DNA of 64,000 bases from Flavobacterium sp. (GTDB lineage Bacteria > Bacteroidota > Bacteroidia > Flavobacteriales > Flavobacteriaceae): NCBI RefSeq assembly GCF_004211145.1, contig NZ_SEBS01000014.1:1-64000 (forward strand), in the 5' to 3' direction. This document shows, one piece after another, positions 43,097 to 52,538 of the stretch. The translations under genes and the position numbers were made by a program. Under the pieces are notes generated by a model that worked only from the letters and a program-made list of their open reading frames with translations, had not been told where the DNA came from and ran no database searches. Every line of letters starts with the position of its first letter. The stretch's first letter is position 1.

Positions 43097-46054
43097 TTAG
43101 AAATTAATATTCAGACCCAAAGTGTATGTTCTTGGGCGTGGGTAAAGATTATTGTCAACACCGTTTTGTACCTCAGGATCGATTCCTTTGTAACCGGTGA
43201 TGAGTAACACATTTTGGACAGCACCTGTCAAACGCATCGTGCTTCCTTTGTCGAACACATCTTTAAATGTGTAACCAAGCGTCACGTTATCCCACTTCAC
43301 GTATGAAGCGTCCTTGATGTAAAAATCCGATTGGTACTGTGGCTGAGGGAAATTCGTTGTCGCAGCCTCAGGCGTAGCGTTCACGAGATAGTTTCCGTTA
43401 CCTGGAAGTACTGAAAGATTTCCACGCTGTGAGTTTACGTTGTCGTATACGTAATTCCCTGTCGCCCCACGGAAACTTGATGAGAACCACCAGTTACCGA
43501 ATGTCACGTCAGTGTTGAAACCGAAATAAACGTCGGCGGCCGGCTTGTGGAAACGATATTTGTCATCGCTGTTCACGATTCCGTCTCCGTTGCGGTCAAC
43601 GAATTGGTTGTAGATTGGAGAACCGTCAACATCGTACGCTTGCTCAAATACATAGAAAGATGCAGGAGCGTAACCGACTTGGTGATTCTGGATGAATGTT
43701 CCTGTTCCACCGGCAACAGTCGTAAGATCGTAACCATCGAATGAAGGAACCGGAGAATTACTCAAACTTGTAATTTCAGAAGTCTGGAACGTAACGTTAC
43801 CTCCAACTCTCCATGAAACTTTCTCGTTACGTACCGGATACAGATCCAACGCTACCTCGACACCTTTATTTTCAAGGCTTCCAATGTTATAGAACGCGTA
43901 GTTCGTAAAGTTTACCCCTTGTGGGTTTTGAGCGAAAAGCAACAAATCCTTTGTTCTTCTGCGGTAAGCACTAACTTCACCCGTGATACGATTGTTGAAG
44001 AATCCGAAATCGGCACCGACGTTGATCGTTTCAGTTTCTTCCCATTTCAAGTCAGAGTTATATGCCTGCGGGCTGAATGTTTCAACAAAAACCGGGTTTC
44101 CGCTTGCGTCATATCCCAGTTGATACGCCGCTCCTGCGAAAGATTGCAGATACAATGGGTACGACGGATAGCGTGATCCTGTATCCTGTTGGCCTGTAAT
44201 ACCCCAGCTCGCACGCAATTTGAATTCGCTCACATATTTGCTTTCCTTAAGGAAATTTTCATTGCTCACACGCCATGCGGCAGATGCAGCCGGGAAATAA
44301 CCCCAACGATTATCTTCCGTGAAACGAGATGAACCATCGGCGCGGATCGAACCGTTAAGGATGTATTTTTCAGCGATCGTGAAACTCGCTCTTCCAAAGA
44401 AAGATTGAAGGTTCAAACGCTCACCGATGTTACTCGTAATGTTGGTTACGCTACTTGCAGCATCAAAATTTGTGTAGTACTGAGAATAACGGAAATCCTG
44501 ATAGTTGTAACCCGCCGTGAAATCAAGATTCGAATCGATCGCCTCGAAATTCTTGTTGTAGTTGAAATACAAATCCATAAGGATATTTTTGTTTTCCTGA
44601 CGGCTATCGTATGTATCTCCGGCTTCACCTGTTACGATGTAATCGGCGTCAGTACTTCCATAACCTCTACCCGAAGCGTAATCGTAACCGACATTGGCAA
44701 CAAGTTTCAAGGCTTCAAAACCGTGAATCTTGTACTCAAGTTGTGCGTTTCCTATGCTACGGAACTGGTTACCGAAGTTGTGCTTCTGCTCCAACATGGA
44801 AACCGGGTTGCGGTTAGCATTCGATTCGAACGTTCCACCTGTATTCAACCATTGGAAATAACCTCCGAAGTTATCGTTACCTGAAAGAATCGTTTGAGTC
44901 GGGTCAAAACTTACCGCTGCACCGATAGCGTCGCGGTTACTGTAGTTGTTGTGGATGACAGCCGATTTATTGTTGACTTCAACACGCAAGTGGTTGTCGA
45001 AGAAATTCCCGATCAAACTCAAGCCCAACGTACTACGTTCGAAATTATCATGTTTAAGGATACCATTCATATTCGTGTATCCAAGAGACGCGCGATATGT
45101 GATGTTGTCTTTACCACCGCCCAATGAAATGTTATGGTCGGTTCCGTAAGCGGTACGGAAAATTTCTTTCTGCCAGTCAGTGTTCGAAGCACCCAACAAC
45201 GAAATTTGTGTTGGATTACCGTATTGGTTCACGAAATCACGGAACTGGTTCGCTCCCATTACATTTACGTATTCTGAAACCTCACTTACCTGGAAGTTAC
45301 CATTGTACTCGACTTTCATTTCACCAGACTTTCCTCGTTTTGTCGTGATGATGATAACTCCATTCGATGCACGTGAACCGTAAATCGCAGTCGCGGCCGC
45401 ATCTTTCAGGATAGTCATACTCGCGATATCGTTCTGGTTGATGTTGGCAAGCGGGCTACGTCCACCTTGGACACCACCGCCTCCTGCATCTACCGCAACT
45501 CCATCTATAATATAAAGAGGATCATTGTTACCGTTGATTGAAGAACCGCTACGGATTCTCACGATCGAACCTTCACCTGGAGCACCGCCACCATTCGTGA
45601 CCTGAACCCCGGCTACACGGCCCTGGATCAATTGTTCAGCAGCAACCACAGGACCTTTTTGGAAATCCTTTGCCGTAACAGTCGTTACCGCTGTTGAAGC
45701 GTCCTTTTTCTTTACCGTACCGTAACCTACCTGTACCACAACTTCCTGCAATTGGTTAGCATCTTCCTCCATACTTACGGATAAAGTCGCTTGAGAGTTG
45801 TAATCCATGATAAGATCTTTGAATCCGATATAAGAAAATACGATTTTATCGCCTTTCTTTACATTATTCAAAGAGTACTTACCGTCGAAATCGGTAGATG
45901 TACCGTTAGTGGTACCTTGAACTACTACGTTTACCCCTGGCAACGGTTGACCTGTCGATTTTTCGGTCACCGTTCCCGTCAATGTTCCTTGTGCAAGAAC
46001 ACTAAAAGGCAAAAACAGTAGGAAAATGAACAACTTTTTGTAAATTGTTTTCAT
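43097..46054 (-). CDS. susC: SusC/RagA-family TonB-dependent outer-membrane importer
   Basis: Imports maltodextrins through the outer membrane with TonB energy. The 985-residue protein has a signal peptide (ending FSVLAQ), a carboxypeptidase-regulatory-like domain (about 22-95, GTLTGTVTEKSTGQPLPGVNVVVQGTTNGT), a plug beginning QEVVVQVGYGTVKKKDASTAV, and DPLYIIDGVAVDAGG, diagnostic of SusC, followed by the barrel. The start is the ATG at 46054; the frame open to 46132 would put unrelated residues before a complete signal peptide. A LacI-type candidate operator (46169-46188) precedes it. It shares a divergent region with the regulator gene. Confidence 0.94.
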   Translation of the reverse strand: MKTIYKKLFIFLLFLPFSVLAQGTLTGTVTEKSTGQPLPGVNVVVQGTTNGTSTDFDGKYSLNNVKKGDKIVFSYIGFKDLIMDYNSQATLSVSMEEDANQLQEVVVQVGYGTVKKKDASTAVTTVTAKDFQKGPVVAAEQLIQGRVAGVQVTNGGGAPGEGSIVRIRSGSSINGNNDPLYIIDGVAVDAGGGGVQGGRSPLANINQNDIASMTILKDAAATAIYGSRASNGVIIITTKRGKSGEMKVEYNGNFQVSEVSEYVNVMGANQFRDFVNQYGNPTQISLLGASNTDWQKEIFRTAYGTDHNISLGGGKDNITYRASLGYTNMNGILKHDNFERSTLGLSLIGNFFDNHLRVEVNNKSAVIHNNYSNRDAIGAAVSFDPTQTILSGNDNFGGYFQWLNTGGTFESNANRNPVSMLEQKHNFGNQFRSIGNAQLEYKIHGFEALKLVANVGYDYASGRGYGSTDADYIVTGEAGDTYDSRQENKNILMDLYFNYNKNFEAIDSNLDFTAGYNYQDFRYSQYYTNFDAASSVTNITSNIGERLNLQSFFGRASFTIAEKYILNGSIRADGSSRFTEDNRWGYFPAASAAWRVSNENFLKESKYVSEFKLRASWGITGQQDTGSRYPSYPLYLQSFAGAAYQLGYDASGNPVFVETFSPQAYNSDLKWEETETINVGADFGFFNNRITGEVSAYRRRTKDLLLFAQNPQGVNFTNYAFYNIGSLENKGVEVALDLYPVRNEKVSWRVGGNVTFQTSEITSLSNSPVPSFDGYDLTTVAGGTGTFIQNHQVGYAPASFYVFEQAYDVDGSPIYNQFVDRNGDGIVNSDDKYRFHKPAADVYFGFNTDVTFGNWWFSSSFRGATGNYVYDNVNSQRGNLSVLPGNGNYLVNATPEAATTNFPQPQYQSDFYIKDASYVKWDNVTLGYTFKDVFDKGSTMRLTGAVQNVLLITGYKGIDPEVQNGVDNNLYPRPRTYTLGLNINF

Positions 46055-46168
46055 ACATTTTGTTTGAGTTAAAAAAATAGGTTTGTTTAGCTTATACTCT
46101 ACTTCGAATGTTAAAATTAAGTAAAATTTCATACGATTTCGTAGAACCCTACCAGAAACCCTTGCGCA

Positions 46169-46188
46169 AACGTTTTCGTGTTGAAAAC
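46169..46188 (-). promoter_or_regulatory. Candidate LacI-type operator upstream of susC
   Basis: On the minus strand it reads GTTTTCAACACGAAAACGTT. It contains the dyad GTTTTC-N5-GAAAAC and an AACGTT centre. An identical 20-mer stands before the symporter gene at 47498-47517, in the same orientation relative to its gene. It lies 115-134 bases before the susC start, also between susC and the regulator gene. Confidence 0.7.
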
Positions 46189-46282
46189 TTTCCTTTAATC
46201 ACAGGAATTACAAGGCATTATTGATGAATTTCAAAAACCGAACACTATAATTTTCGAATACTAAAATTTCCAATTTCTTAAC

Positions 46283-47326
46283 ATGAAAAGAAAGATCACT
46301 TTAAAGCAAATCGCAAAAGAACTCGATGTATCCATTTCGACGGTCTCAAAATCACTTCGGGACAGTCCCGAAATATCTGAAGATACCCGATTGAAAGTCC
46401 AAGCGTTTGCAAAACTCTACAATTACAAGCCTAACAATATTGCACTTAGCCTCAAAAACCGAAAGACGAAAACAATCGCGATCATTATCCCTGAAATCGT
46501 CCACCATTTTTTCGCGACGGTCATCAGCGGCATCGAACAAGTTGCGAACGAGAGCGGATATAACGTAATCATTTGCCTGTCGGACGAATCGTTCGACAAA
46601 GAGGTCATCAATATGGAAATGCTCGCCAACGGATCGATCGACGGTTTCATCATGTCACTTTCGAAAGAAACGCAGTCCAAAGGCGATTTCCACCATATCA
46701 TCGAAGTCATCAACCAGGGAATGCCCGTCGTGATGTTCGACCGCGTGACCAACGATATCTTGTGCGACAAAGTCATCATCGACGACAACCGCGCGGCCTT
46801 CGAATCGATCGAACGGCTGATCAACAACGGTTTCAAGAAAATCGCGTTGATCACGACGGTCGATTACGTAAGCGTCGGAAAATTGCGTACCGAAGGTTAT
46901 TCGAGAGCCTTGCGCGCCAACGACCGAGACGTGAACGAGAAACTGATCCTGCGCATCGAAGACATCGACAACTGCGCCGAACCGATCGAGAAATTCATAT
47001 CCGAGACCAAGCCCGATGCGGTTTTCGCCGTAAACGAACTGTTCGCCGTGACCGCGATAAAGGCCGCGAAAAAAATCGGATTGCATGTTCCTGAAGACAT
47101 TTCCATCATCGGATTCACTGACGGCATCATCTCAAAATATTCCTCGCCGAGCATCACGACGGTTTCACAGGACGGCATCGAAATGGGCGGAAAAGCCGCG
47201 AAAATGCTCATCCAACGTTTGGAATCAGAAGACGAGGAAGAAGAAGAACACTATAAAACCGAGGTTGTCGAGACGCATCTTGTGGAACGGGAATCGACGC
47301 GGGCGTTGAAGAAGGGGAATTTTTGA
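46283..47326 (+). CDS. LacI-family transcriptional regulator
   Basis: A 347-residue DNA-binding repressor or activator of the starch/maltose genes. The LacI helix-turn-helix is ITLKQIAKELDVSISTVSKSLRD (residues 5-27), with the hinge at about 48-60. The periplasmic-binding-like effector domain begins KTKTIAIIIPEIVHHFFATVISGIEQVA (about 62-90). DAVFAVNELFAVTAIKAAKKIGLHVPEDISIIGFTDG (about 255-290) is the conserved C-terminal part. The last 15 residues are acidic and then charged. The ligand is presumably maltose or a maltodextrin, by location. Candidate operators are at 46169 and 47498. Confidence 0.93.
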   Translation: MKRKITLKQIAKELDVSISTVSKSLRDSPEISEDTRLKVQAFAKLYNYKPNNIALSLKNRKTKTIAIIIPEIVHHFFATVISGIEQVANESGYNVIICLSDESFDKEVINMEMLANGSIDGFIMSLSKETQSKGDFHHIIEVINQGMPVVMFDRVTNDILCDKVIIDDNRAAFESIERLINNGFKKIALITTVDYVSVGKLRTEGYSRALRANDRDVNEKLILRIEDIDNCAEPIEKFISETKPDAVFAVNELFAVTAIKAAKKIGLHVPEDISIIGFTDGIISKYSSPSITTVSQDGIEMGGKAAKMLIQRLESEDEEEEEHYKTEVVETHLVERESTRALKKGNF

Positions 47327-47330
47327 TCTA

Positions 47331-47471
47331 AGATTTATAGATCTCAGATTTACAGATTTACAGATGTCGGATTCGGAGATTGACAGACCAACGACTTTGT
47401 CGAGATTGACGATTCGTTCAAACCGGACGATTCTGCAAATCTGTCAATCTGTAAATCTGAGATCTGTCAAT
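47331..47471. repeat. Inverted pair of AGAT-unit arrays
   Basis: Left arm 47331-47368 and right arm 47435-47471. Each, in its own orientation, is a chain of AGAT-beginning units with lengths 8, 7, 8 and 8. The two pair over about 27-30 bases with a few mismatches. It begins just after the LacI-type gene and could stop or process its transcript, but there is no U-run. With the operator at 47498 and promoter at 47577 it fills the 343-base gap to the symporter gene. Confidence 0.7.
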
Positions 47472-47497
47472 CCAAAACCTGTCCATCCATTTCCAAA

Positions 47498-47517
47498 GTT
47501 TTCAACACGAAAACGTT
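47498..47517 (+). promoter_or_regulatory. Candidate LacI-type operator upstream of the maltose symporter gene
   Basis: GTTTTCAACACGAAAACGTT, identical to the minus-strand sequence before susC. It lies 60 bases upstream of the -7 element at 47577 and 153-172 bases before the start codon. A chance 20-base identity at two regulatory positions is very unlikely. Confidence 0.7.
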
Positions 47518-47576
47518 AACGTAACCCTTCAAACCGCAAATTTCTCATTTCCAAAACCCATTTTCAAATTAAACGC

Positions 47577-47584
47577 TATATTTG
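47577..47584 (+). promoter_or_regulatory. -7 element of the symporter-pgmB unit
   Basis: TATATTTG, a full TAnnTTTG match, 86 bases before the symporter ATG. No convincing -33; an activator or repressor bound at 47498 could act here. Confidence 0.55.
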
Positions 47585-47669
47585 ACGCGATTATCAAGCT
47601 TGTACTTTACTTCGACCCACAAGTTTTTGATAAGCATCGCGCTTATCGTACCTATTTTAAATTACGATA

Positions 47670-49184
47670 ATGGAAAAGCGTAGGTTAAGTTTCTGGGAGA
47701 TTTGGAACATGAGTTTCGGATTTCTTGGGATACAATTCGGATTCGCCCTTCAAAATGCCAACACATCGCGCATTTTTGAAACCTTGGGCGCCAAAGTAGA
47801 TGAAATTCCCATTTTATGGATTGCCGCTCCGGTTTCGGGCTTGATCATTCAGCCGATCATCGGATATTTCAGCGACCGAACCTGGACAAGACTCGGCCGA
47901 CGTCGACCGTATTTCCTGGTCGGGGCGATACTGTCGTCGATCGCGCTTTTCATCATGCCGAATTCCCCTACGCTTTGGATTGCCGCGGGAACGCTATGGA
48001 TCATGGACGCCTCGATCAACATTTCGATGGAACCGTTCCGCGCATTCGTGGGCGATAATTTACCCGCGAGCCAGCGGACACAGGGTTTTGCGATGCAGAG
48101 TTTCTTTATCGGAACAGGCGCCGTCGTAGGATCGTTGTTGCCGTATCTGTTCGCGAACGTGTTCGACATTTCTAACACCGCGCCTCCGGGAATCATTCCC
48201 GATTCGGTGAAATGGTCGTTCTACATCGGCGGGATCGTGTTTCTGCTCGCCGTACTTTGGACGGTTTTCAACACCAAGGAATACCTGCCTGAAGAATTGC
48301 ACGCGTTCGAGGAGCAAGAACGAAAAATGCTCGGCAACGTCGAGATCGAAGATTACGAAACCAGCGCGAACCGAAGTAAACAATTCCGAGTCGGCGCGCT
48401 CATGACAGCCATCGGCGCTTCGGCAACGGCCTATATCTATGAAGTCGGACTGACCAAGGAACTCTACATCTTATTCGTGGGATTGATCGTGATCGGAACG
48501 TTGTTCATGATTACGTCGCTACTTCGGAAAAATCAGGTCCGAAACGGATTCACGATCATTTTGACCGACATGCTCAACATGCCGACCACGATGAAAAAAC
48601 TCGCATTGGTCCAGTTTTTCTCATGGTTCGCATTGTTTTCGATGTGGATTTACACGACCCAGGCCGTAACAGGACATGTTTTCGGCACGTCGGACACTAC
48701 CTCGAAACTCTACAACGACGCCGCCGATTGGGTTCCCGTTCTCTTTACCGTTTACAATGGCGTCGCGGCTTTGGTGGCCTTCCTGCTTCCGGTTCTGGCC
48801 AAACGCTTCGGCATCCGAATCACACATTTGCTCGCACTCGCGGCCGGTGGCATCGGATTGATCTCTATTTTCTTCATCAAATCGAAAATGCTGCTGTTGC
48901 TTCCGATGGTTGGCGTCGGGATCGCATGGGCAAGTATCTTGTCGATGCCGTTCGCGTTGCTTTCGGGATCGTTGCCTGCAGCGAAAATGGGCTATTACAT
49001 GGGTGTTTTCAACTTTTTTGTGGTCATTCCGCAAATCGTGGCCGCAACCATTCTTGGCTTTATCGTAAAACAATTCTTTAACGACGAACCGATTTACGCG
49101 TTGATCATCGGAGGTATTTCGATGATCATCTCAGGGTTCCTTACACTCCGTGTCAGTGAAGGCACGAAAATTACAGTAGAATGA
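47670..49184 (+). CDS. MFS sugar symporter (SLC45/GPH-like, maltose)
   Basis: A 504-residue inner-membrane transporter with 12 predicted helices. Features of the SLC45/sucrose-maltose type group include SFGFLGIQFGFALQNANTSRIFETLGA (residues 15-41) and the IIGYFSDRTWTRLGRRRPYFLVGA loop (about 63-86, RLGRRRP), repeated in weaker form in the second half. In flavobacteria the equivalent gene of the starch locus is taken as the maltose/proton importer. A beta-phosphoglucomutase gene overlaps its stop (ATGA) and maltose phosphorylase follows, so cytoplasmic maltose is the expected cargo. Confidence 0.88.
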   Translation: MEKRRLSFWEIWNMSFGFLGIQFGFALQNANTSRIFETLGAKVDEIPILWIAAPVSGLIIQPIIGYFSDRTWTRLGRRRPYFLVGAILSSIALFIMPNSPTLWIAAGTLWIMDASINISMEPFRAFVGDNLPASQRTQGFAMQSFFIGTGAVVGSLLPYLFANVFDISNTAPPGIIPDSVKWSFYIGGIVFLLAVLWTVFNTKEYLPEELHAFEEQERKMLGNVEIEDYETSANRSKQFRVGALMTAIGASATAYIYEVGLTKELYILFVGLIVIGTLFMITSLLRKNQVRNGFTIILTDMLNMPTTMKKLALVQFFSWFALFSMWIYTTQAVTGHVFGTSDTTSKLYNDAADWVPVLFTVYNGVAALVAFLLPVLAKRFGIRITHLLALAAGGIGLISIFFIKSKMLLLLPMVGVGIAWASILSMPFALLSGSLPAAKMGYYMGVFNFFVVIPQIVAATILGFIVKQFFNDEPIYALIIGGISMIISGFLTLRVSEGTKITVE

Positions 49185-49837
49185 GTAAAAAAGCATTCAT
49201 ATTCGACCTCGACGGCGTAATCGTAGACACGGCCAAATACCATTTTTTGGCGTGGCAGAAAATCGCCGATTCGCTTGGGATCGAATTCACACCTGAACAC
49301 AACGAACGATTGAAAGGCGTGAGCCGCGTGCGTTCGCTTGACATTATCCTTGAACTCGGCAACGTCGAGCCGCCACAATCGGACAAGGACATTTGGCTCA
49401 AACAAAAGAACGAAGACTATCTGTCGTACATCGAAAACATGGACCGAAGCGAAATCCTTCCAGGCGTCATGCATGTATTGAAGTTTCTGAAAGACAACGG
49501 ACAACCGATCGCATTGGGTTCGGCGAGCAAGAATGCACGCCCGATCCTCGAGAAAACAGGAATTCTTAGTTTTTTCGATGTGATCGTCGACGGAAACGAC
49601 GTGACGAACGCCAAACCCGATCCTGAAGTATTTATACGTGCGGCCCAACAACTCGGCATCTCGAACGAAGATTCCATCGTGTTCGAAGATTCGTTCGCGG
49701 GAATCGAAGCGGCGAATATCGCGGGCATGACGAGTGTCGGCATCGGAGATGAGACTATTCTCGACAAGGCGCAGTATATCTTTCCGGATTTCGTGCATAT
49801 TGATTTGAGTTTCATTGATACGTTAATTAATAAGTAG
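49181..49837 (+). CDS. pgmB: Beta-phosphoglucomutase
   Basis: A 218-residue HAD-superfamily enzyme converting beta-glucose-1-phosphate to glucose-6-phosphate. The nucleophile and acid/base are Asp9 and Asp11 in FIFDLDGVIVDTAKYH; the beta-PGM-specific ERLKGVSRVRSLDIILEL follows at about 44-60; then GSASKNARPILEKTG (motif II, about 113) and KPDPEVF plus VFEDSFAGIEAA (motifs III/IV). The product of maltose phosphorylase encoded next is exactly its substrate. The start overlaps the symporter stop by ATGA. A 7-base tandem array begins inside its stop codon. Confidence 0.95.
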   Translation: MSKKAFIFDLDGVIVDTAKYHFLAWQKIADSLGIEFTPEHNERLKGVSRVRSLDIILELGNVEPPQSDKDIWLKQKNEDYLSYIENMDRSEILPGVMHVLKFLKDNGQPIALGSASKNARPILEKTGILSFFDVIVDGNDVTNAKPDPEVFIRAAQQLGISNEDSIVFEDSFAGIEAANIAGMTSVGIGDETILDKAQYIFPDFVHIDLSFIDTLINK

Positions 49838-50016
49838 ACGAAAGACGAAAGACGAATGACGAAAGACGAATGACGAATGACAAATGAGAAATGACTAAGG
49901 ACTGAGGACTAGCGTTTTCTTTAGACCAAATCAAGTTTTACATCCGAATTTGACCATTGAGGAAAAATTTAAACCGATTCGAAAGTCCTTCGACATTAGT
50001 CGTTAGTCTTTCGTCA
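49837..50016. repeat. 7-base tandem array and inverted counterpart
   Basis: Eleven 7-base units run from 49837 to 49913. The first six are GACGAAA or GACGAAT, the later ones decay towards GACTAAG. At 49984-50016 the minus strand carries a facing array of four to five similar 7-mers. A further run of four 7-mers (TCGACTT or TTGACTT) stands at 50090-50117, just before maltose phosphorylase. Not a CRISPR: units are too short and there are no spacers. Confidence 0.75.
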
Positions 50017-50130
50017 AAAAAATCATCAATCACAATCATCAAAAAAATCATAAACCCGAAAGCAAGCCAAATGCGACGCGACCTCTCGTTCGACTTTTGA
50101 CTTTTGACTTTCGACTTAAAAAAAAAGACA

Positions 50131-52431
50131 ATGCATCAGGATTATATCAAACCAAATAATTGGTCCATCATCGAAGAAGGTTTCGACGCCGAAAGGGTAA
50201 AATCGTCCGAAAGCCTATTCAGCATCGGAAACGGCGCCATGGGCCAACGCGCGAATTTTGAGGAAAAATACTCTGGAAAAACGTTTCAGGGCAGTTATAT
50301 CGGCGGTGTTTATTACCCCGACAAGACAAAAGTGGGCTGGTGGAAAAACGGTTATCCGGAATATTTCGCCAAGGTGTTGAACGCGCCGAATTGGATCGGG
50401 ATCGACATCGAGGTCAGCGGTGAAGCGCTCGATCTGAACGCGGTTTCGGTCCGCGATTTCAAGCGCGAGCTCAATATGAAAGAAGGTTGGTATAACCGAT
50501 CTTTCGCAGCGACGTTGCAGAACGGAACCGAGATTTCAGTCAACGTGCGCCGCTTCATGTGCATGGAACTCGACGAGGCCGGCATCATCAATTACGAAAT
50601 CACGCCTGTCAATAAGGACGCGACGATCGTGTTCAAACCGTACGTCGATGCGGGCGTCCACAACGAAGACGCGAACTGGGAGGAGAAATTCTGGGAACCG
50701 CTTGGCGTCGAACACAACGAGAACAAGGCATTCGTGACGGCGCGTACGTTCAAGACGCATTTCACGGCGACGACTTTCATGCAGAGCAGCATTCTCGTCG
50801 GTGGGAAAAACTTGGAAATAACGCCTGAGAATACTGAGAAATCGAACGAAAAGGTTCAGTTTACGTATTCGGTGAATGTGGCGAAAGGCCAGACATCGGC
50901 GATCCATAAAATCGGCGGTTATACGGTTTCGATGAACCACGAGAATACGGTTAAGGCTGCAAATGACGTGATTGATTCGGCTGTCGGAAAAGGCTATGCC
51001 GGATTACTTATCGAACAACAGAACGCCTGGGCAAAAGTTTGGGAAATGAGCGATATCACGATCGACGGAGACGTGAAAGCGCAACAAGGCATCCGATTCA
51101 ATATTTTCCAGTTGAACCAGACATATTCGGGTAAGGATTCGCGCCTTAACATCGGACCGAAAGGATTCACAGGCGAAAAATACGGCGGCTCGACCTATTG
51201 GGATACCGAGGCGTACTGCATTCCGTTCTACATGGCGACGAAAGACCAACAAGTGGCGAAAAACCTGCTTGTTTATCGATACAACCAATTGGACAAGGCG
51301 ATTGAAAACGCGGCCAAACTCGGGTTTACGAATGGCGCGGCTTTGTATCCGATGGTGACGATGAACGGAGAGGAATGCCACAACGAATGGGAAATCACGT
51401 TCGAGGAAATCCACCGAAACGGTGCGATCGCATTCGCCATTTTCAACTATTACCGATTCACGGGCGACTACTCGTACATTCCTGAAAAAGGCCTCGAAGT
51501 CCTGATCGCGATCGCGCGTTTCTGGCACCAACGATCGACTTGGTCAACCAACAAAAACCAATACGTGATCTTGGGAGTTACGGGTCCGAACGAATACGAA
51601 AACAACGTCAACAATAACTTCTACACGAACTATCTCGCGAAATGGTGTATCGATTATGCCGTCGGGCAATTGGAGAAAGTGTCGCTCGATTATGCGTCGG
51701 ATTATGAAAGGATTTTGGGCAAGACGAATTTGACTTTGAATGAGATTTCGAAGTGGAAAGATGTCGCCGATAAGATGTATTTCCCGTATTCGGAAGAAGA
51801 TCAGGTGTATTTGCAACAAGACGGCTTCCTCGATAAAGAGCTCGTGAAGGTGTCGGATCTCGACAAATCACAACGCCCAATAAACCAAAAATGGTCTTGG
51901 GATCGCATCCTGCGTTCGCCTTACATCAAACAAGCCGATACGCTTCAAGGATTTTATTTCTTCGAGGATCACTTTACGACCGAAGAATTGGAGCGTCATT
52001 TCGATTTCTACGAGCCGTATACCGTTCATGAAAGTTCGCTTTCGCCTTGCGTCCACTCGATCCAGGCGGCTGTTTTGGGCAAGATGGAAATGGCCTACAC
52101 ATTCTACTTGCGCACGTCGCGCCTCGACCTTGACGACTATAACAAGGAAGTCGAGGAAGGCTGCCACATCACGTCGATGGCGGGAACCTGGATGAGCATC
52201 GTGGAAGGTTTCGGCGGCATGCGCGTGAAGGAAGACAAGTTGCATTTTTCACCGCGTATCCCGAAGGAATGGGAAGGTTATTCGTTTAAGATCAACTTTA
52301 GGAACCAGGTTTTGAAAGTATCGGTCCAGGCCAACCAGACGAGTTTTTCTTTGGAAGGCGGTGAGGAAATTACTGTTTTCGTGAATGGTAAGGAAGTTAC
52401 TGTTGAGCCGAATGGACTTGTCACAGTTTAG
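50131..52431 (+). CDS. Maltose phosphorylase (GH65)
   Basis: Splits maltose with phosphate into glucose and beta-glucose-1-phosphate in the cytoplasm. The 766-residue protein has the GH65 N-terminal beta-sandwich, a helical linker and an (alpha/alpha)6 barrel. YGGSTYWDTEAYCIPFY (about 351-367) and ECHNEWEITFEEIHRNG (about 415-431) are typical of maltose rather than trehalose or kojibiose phosphorylases. The general acid is Glu488 in GVTGPNEYENNVNNNFYTN. It has no signal peptide. The start is the ATG at 50131: an upstream TTG lies inside the 7-base repeat array. Follows the mutase that uses its product. Confidence 0.94.
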   Translation: MHQDYIKPNNWSIIEEGFDAERVKSSESLFSIGNGAMGQRANFEEKYSGKTFQGSYIGGVYYPDKTKVGWWKNGYPEYFAKVLNAPNWIGIDIEVSGEALDLNAVSVRDFKRELNMKEGWYNRSFAATLQNGTEISVNVRRFMCMELDEAGIINYEITPVNKDATIVFKPYVDAGVHNEDANWEEKFWEPLGVEHNENKAFVTARTFKTHFTATTFMQSSILVGGKNLEITPENTEKSNEKVQFTYSVNVAKGQTSAIHKIGGYTVSMNHENTVKAANDVIDSAVGKGYAGLLIEQQNAWAKVWEMSDITIDGDVKAQQGIRFNIFQLNQTYSGKDSRLNIGPKGFTGEKYGGSTYWDTEAYCIPFYMATKDQQVAKNLLVYRYNQLDKAIENAAKLGFTNGAALYPMVTMNGEECHNEWEITFEEIHRNGAIAFAIFNYYRFTGDYSYIPEKGLEVLIAIARFWHQRSTWSTNKNQYVILGVTGPNEYENNVNNNFYTNYLAKWCIDYAVGQLEKVSLDYASDYERILGKTNLTLNEISKWKDVADKMYFPYSEEDQVYLQQDGFLDKELVKVSDLDKSQRPINQKWSWDRILRSPYIKQADTLQGFYFFEDHFTTEELERHFDFYEPYTVHESSLSPCVHSIQAAVLGKMEMAYTFYLRTSRLDLDDYNKEVEEGCHITSMAGTWMSIVEGFGGMRVKEDKLHFSPRIPKEWEGYSFKINFRNQVLKVSVQANQTSFSLEGGEEITVFVNGKEVTVEPNGLVTV

Positions 52432-52445
52432 ATAATTTTTTTTGA

Positions 52446-52500
52446 CAATTAAGATAGTTAAGGTTAGTTAAGAAGCTAGCGTTAACTATCTTAGTTTTTT
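52446..52500 (+). terminator. Terminator after maltose phosphorylase, built from 9-10-base units
   Basis: TAAGATAGTTAA pairs with TTAACTATCTTA around a loop of about 20 bases and is followed by a run of eight Ts. The left arm belongs to a unit array that recurs inverted at 52951-52977, on the far side of the GxxExxY gene. Confidence 0.75.
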
Positions 52501-52538
52501 TTCACTTTATACACGCCACATGAAAAAATTTATACGCC

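Noticed and set aside
49837..49913. Possible CRISPR array
   Set aside because: Units are 7 bases, directly adjacent, with no spacers and no cas genes nearby.
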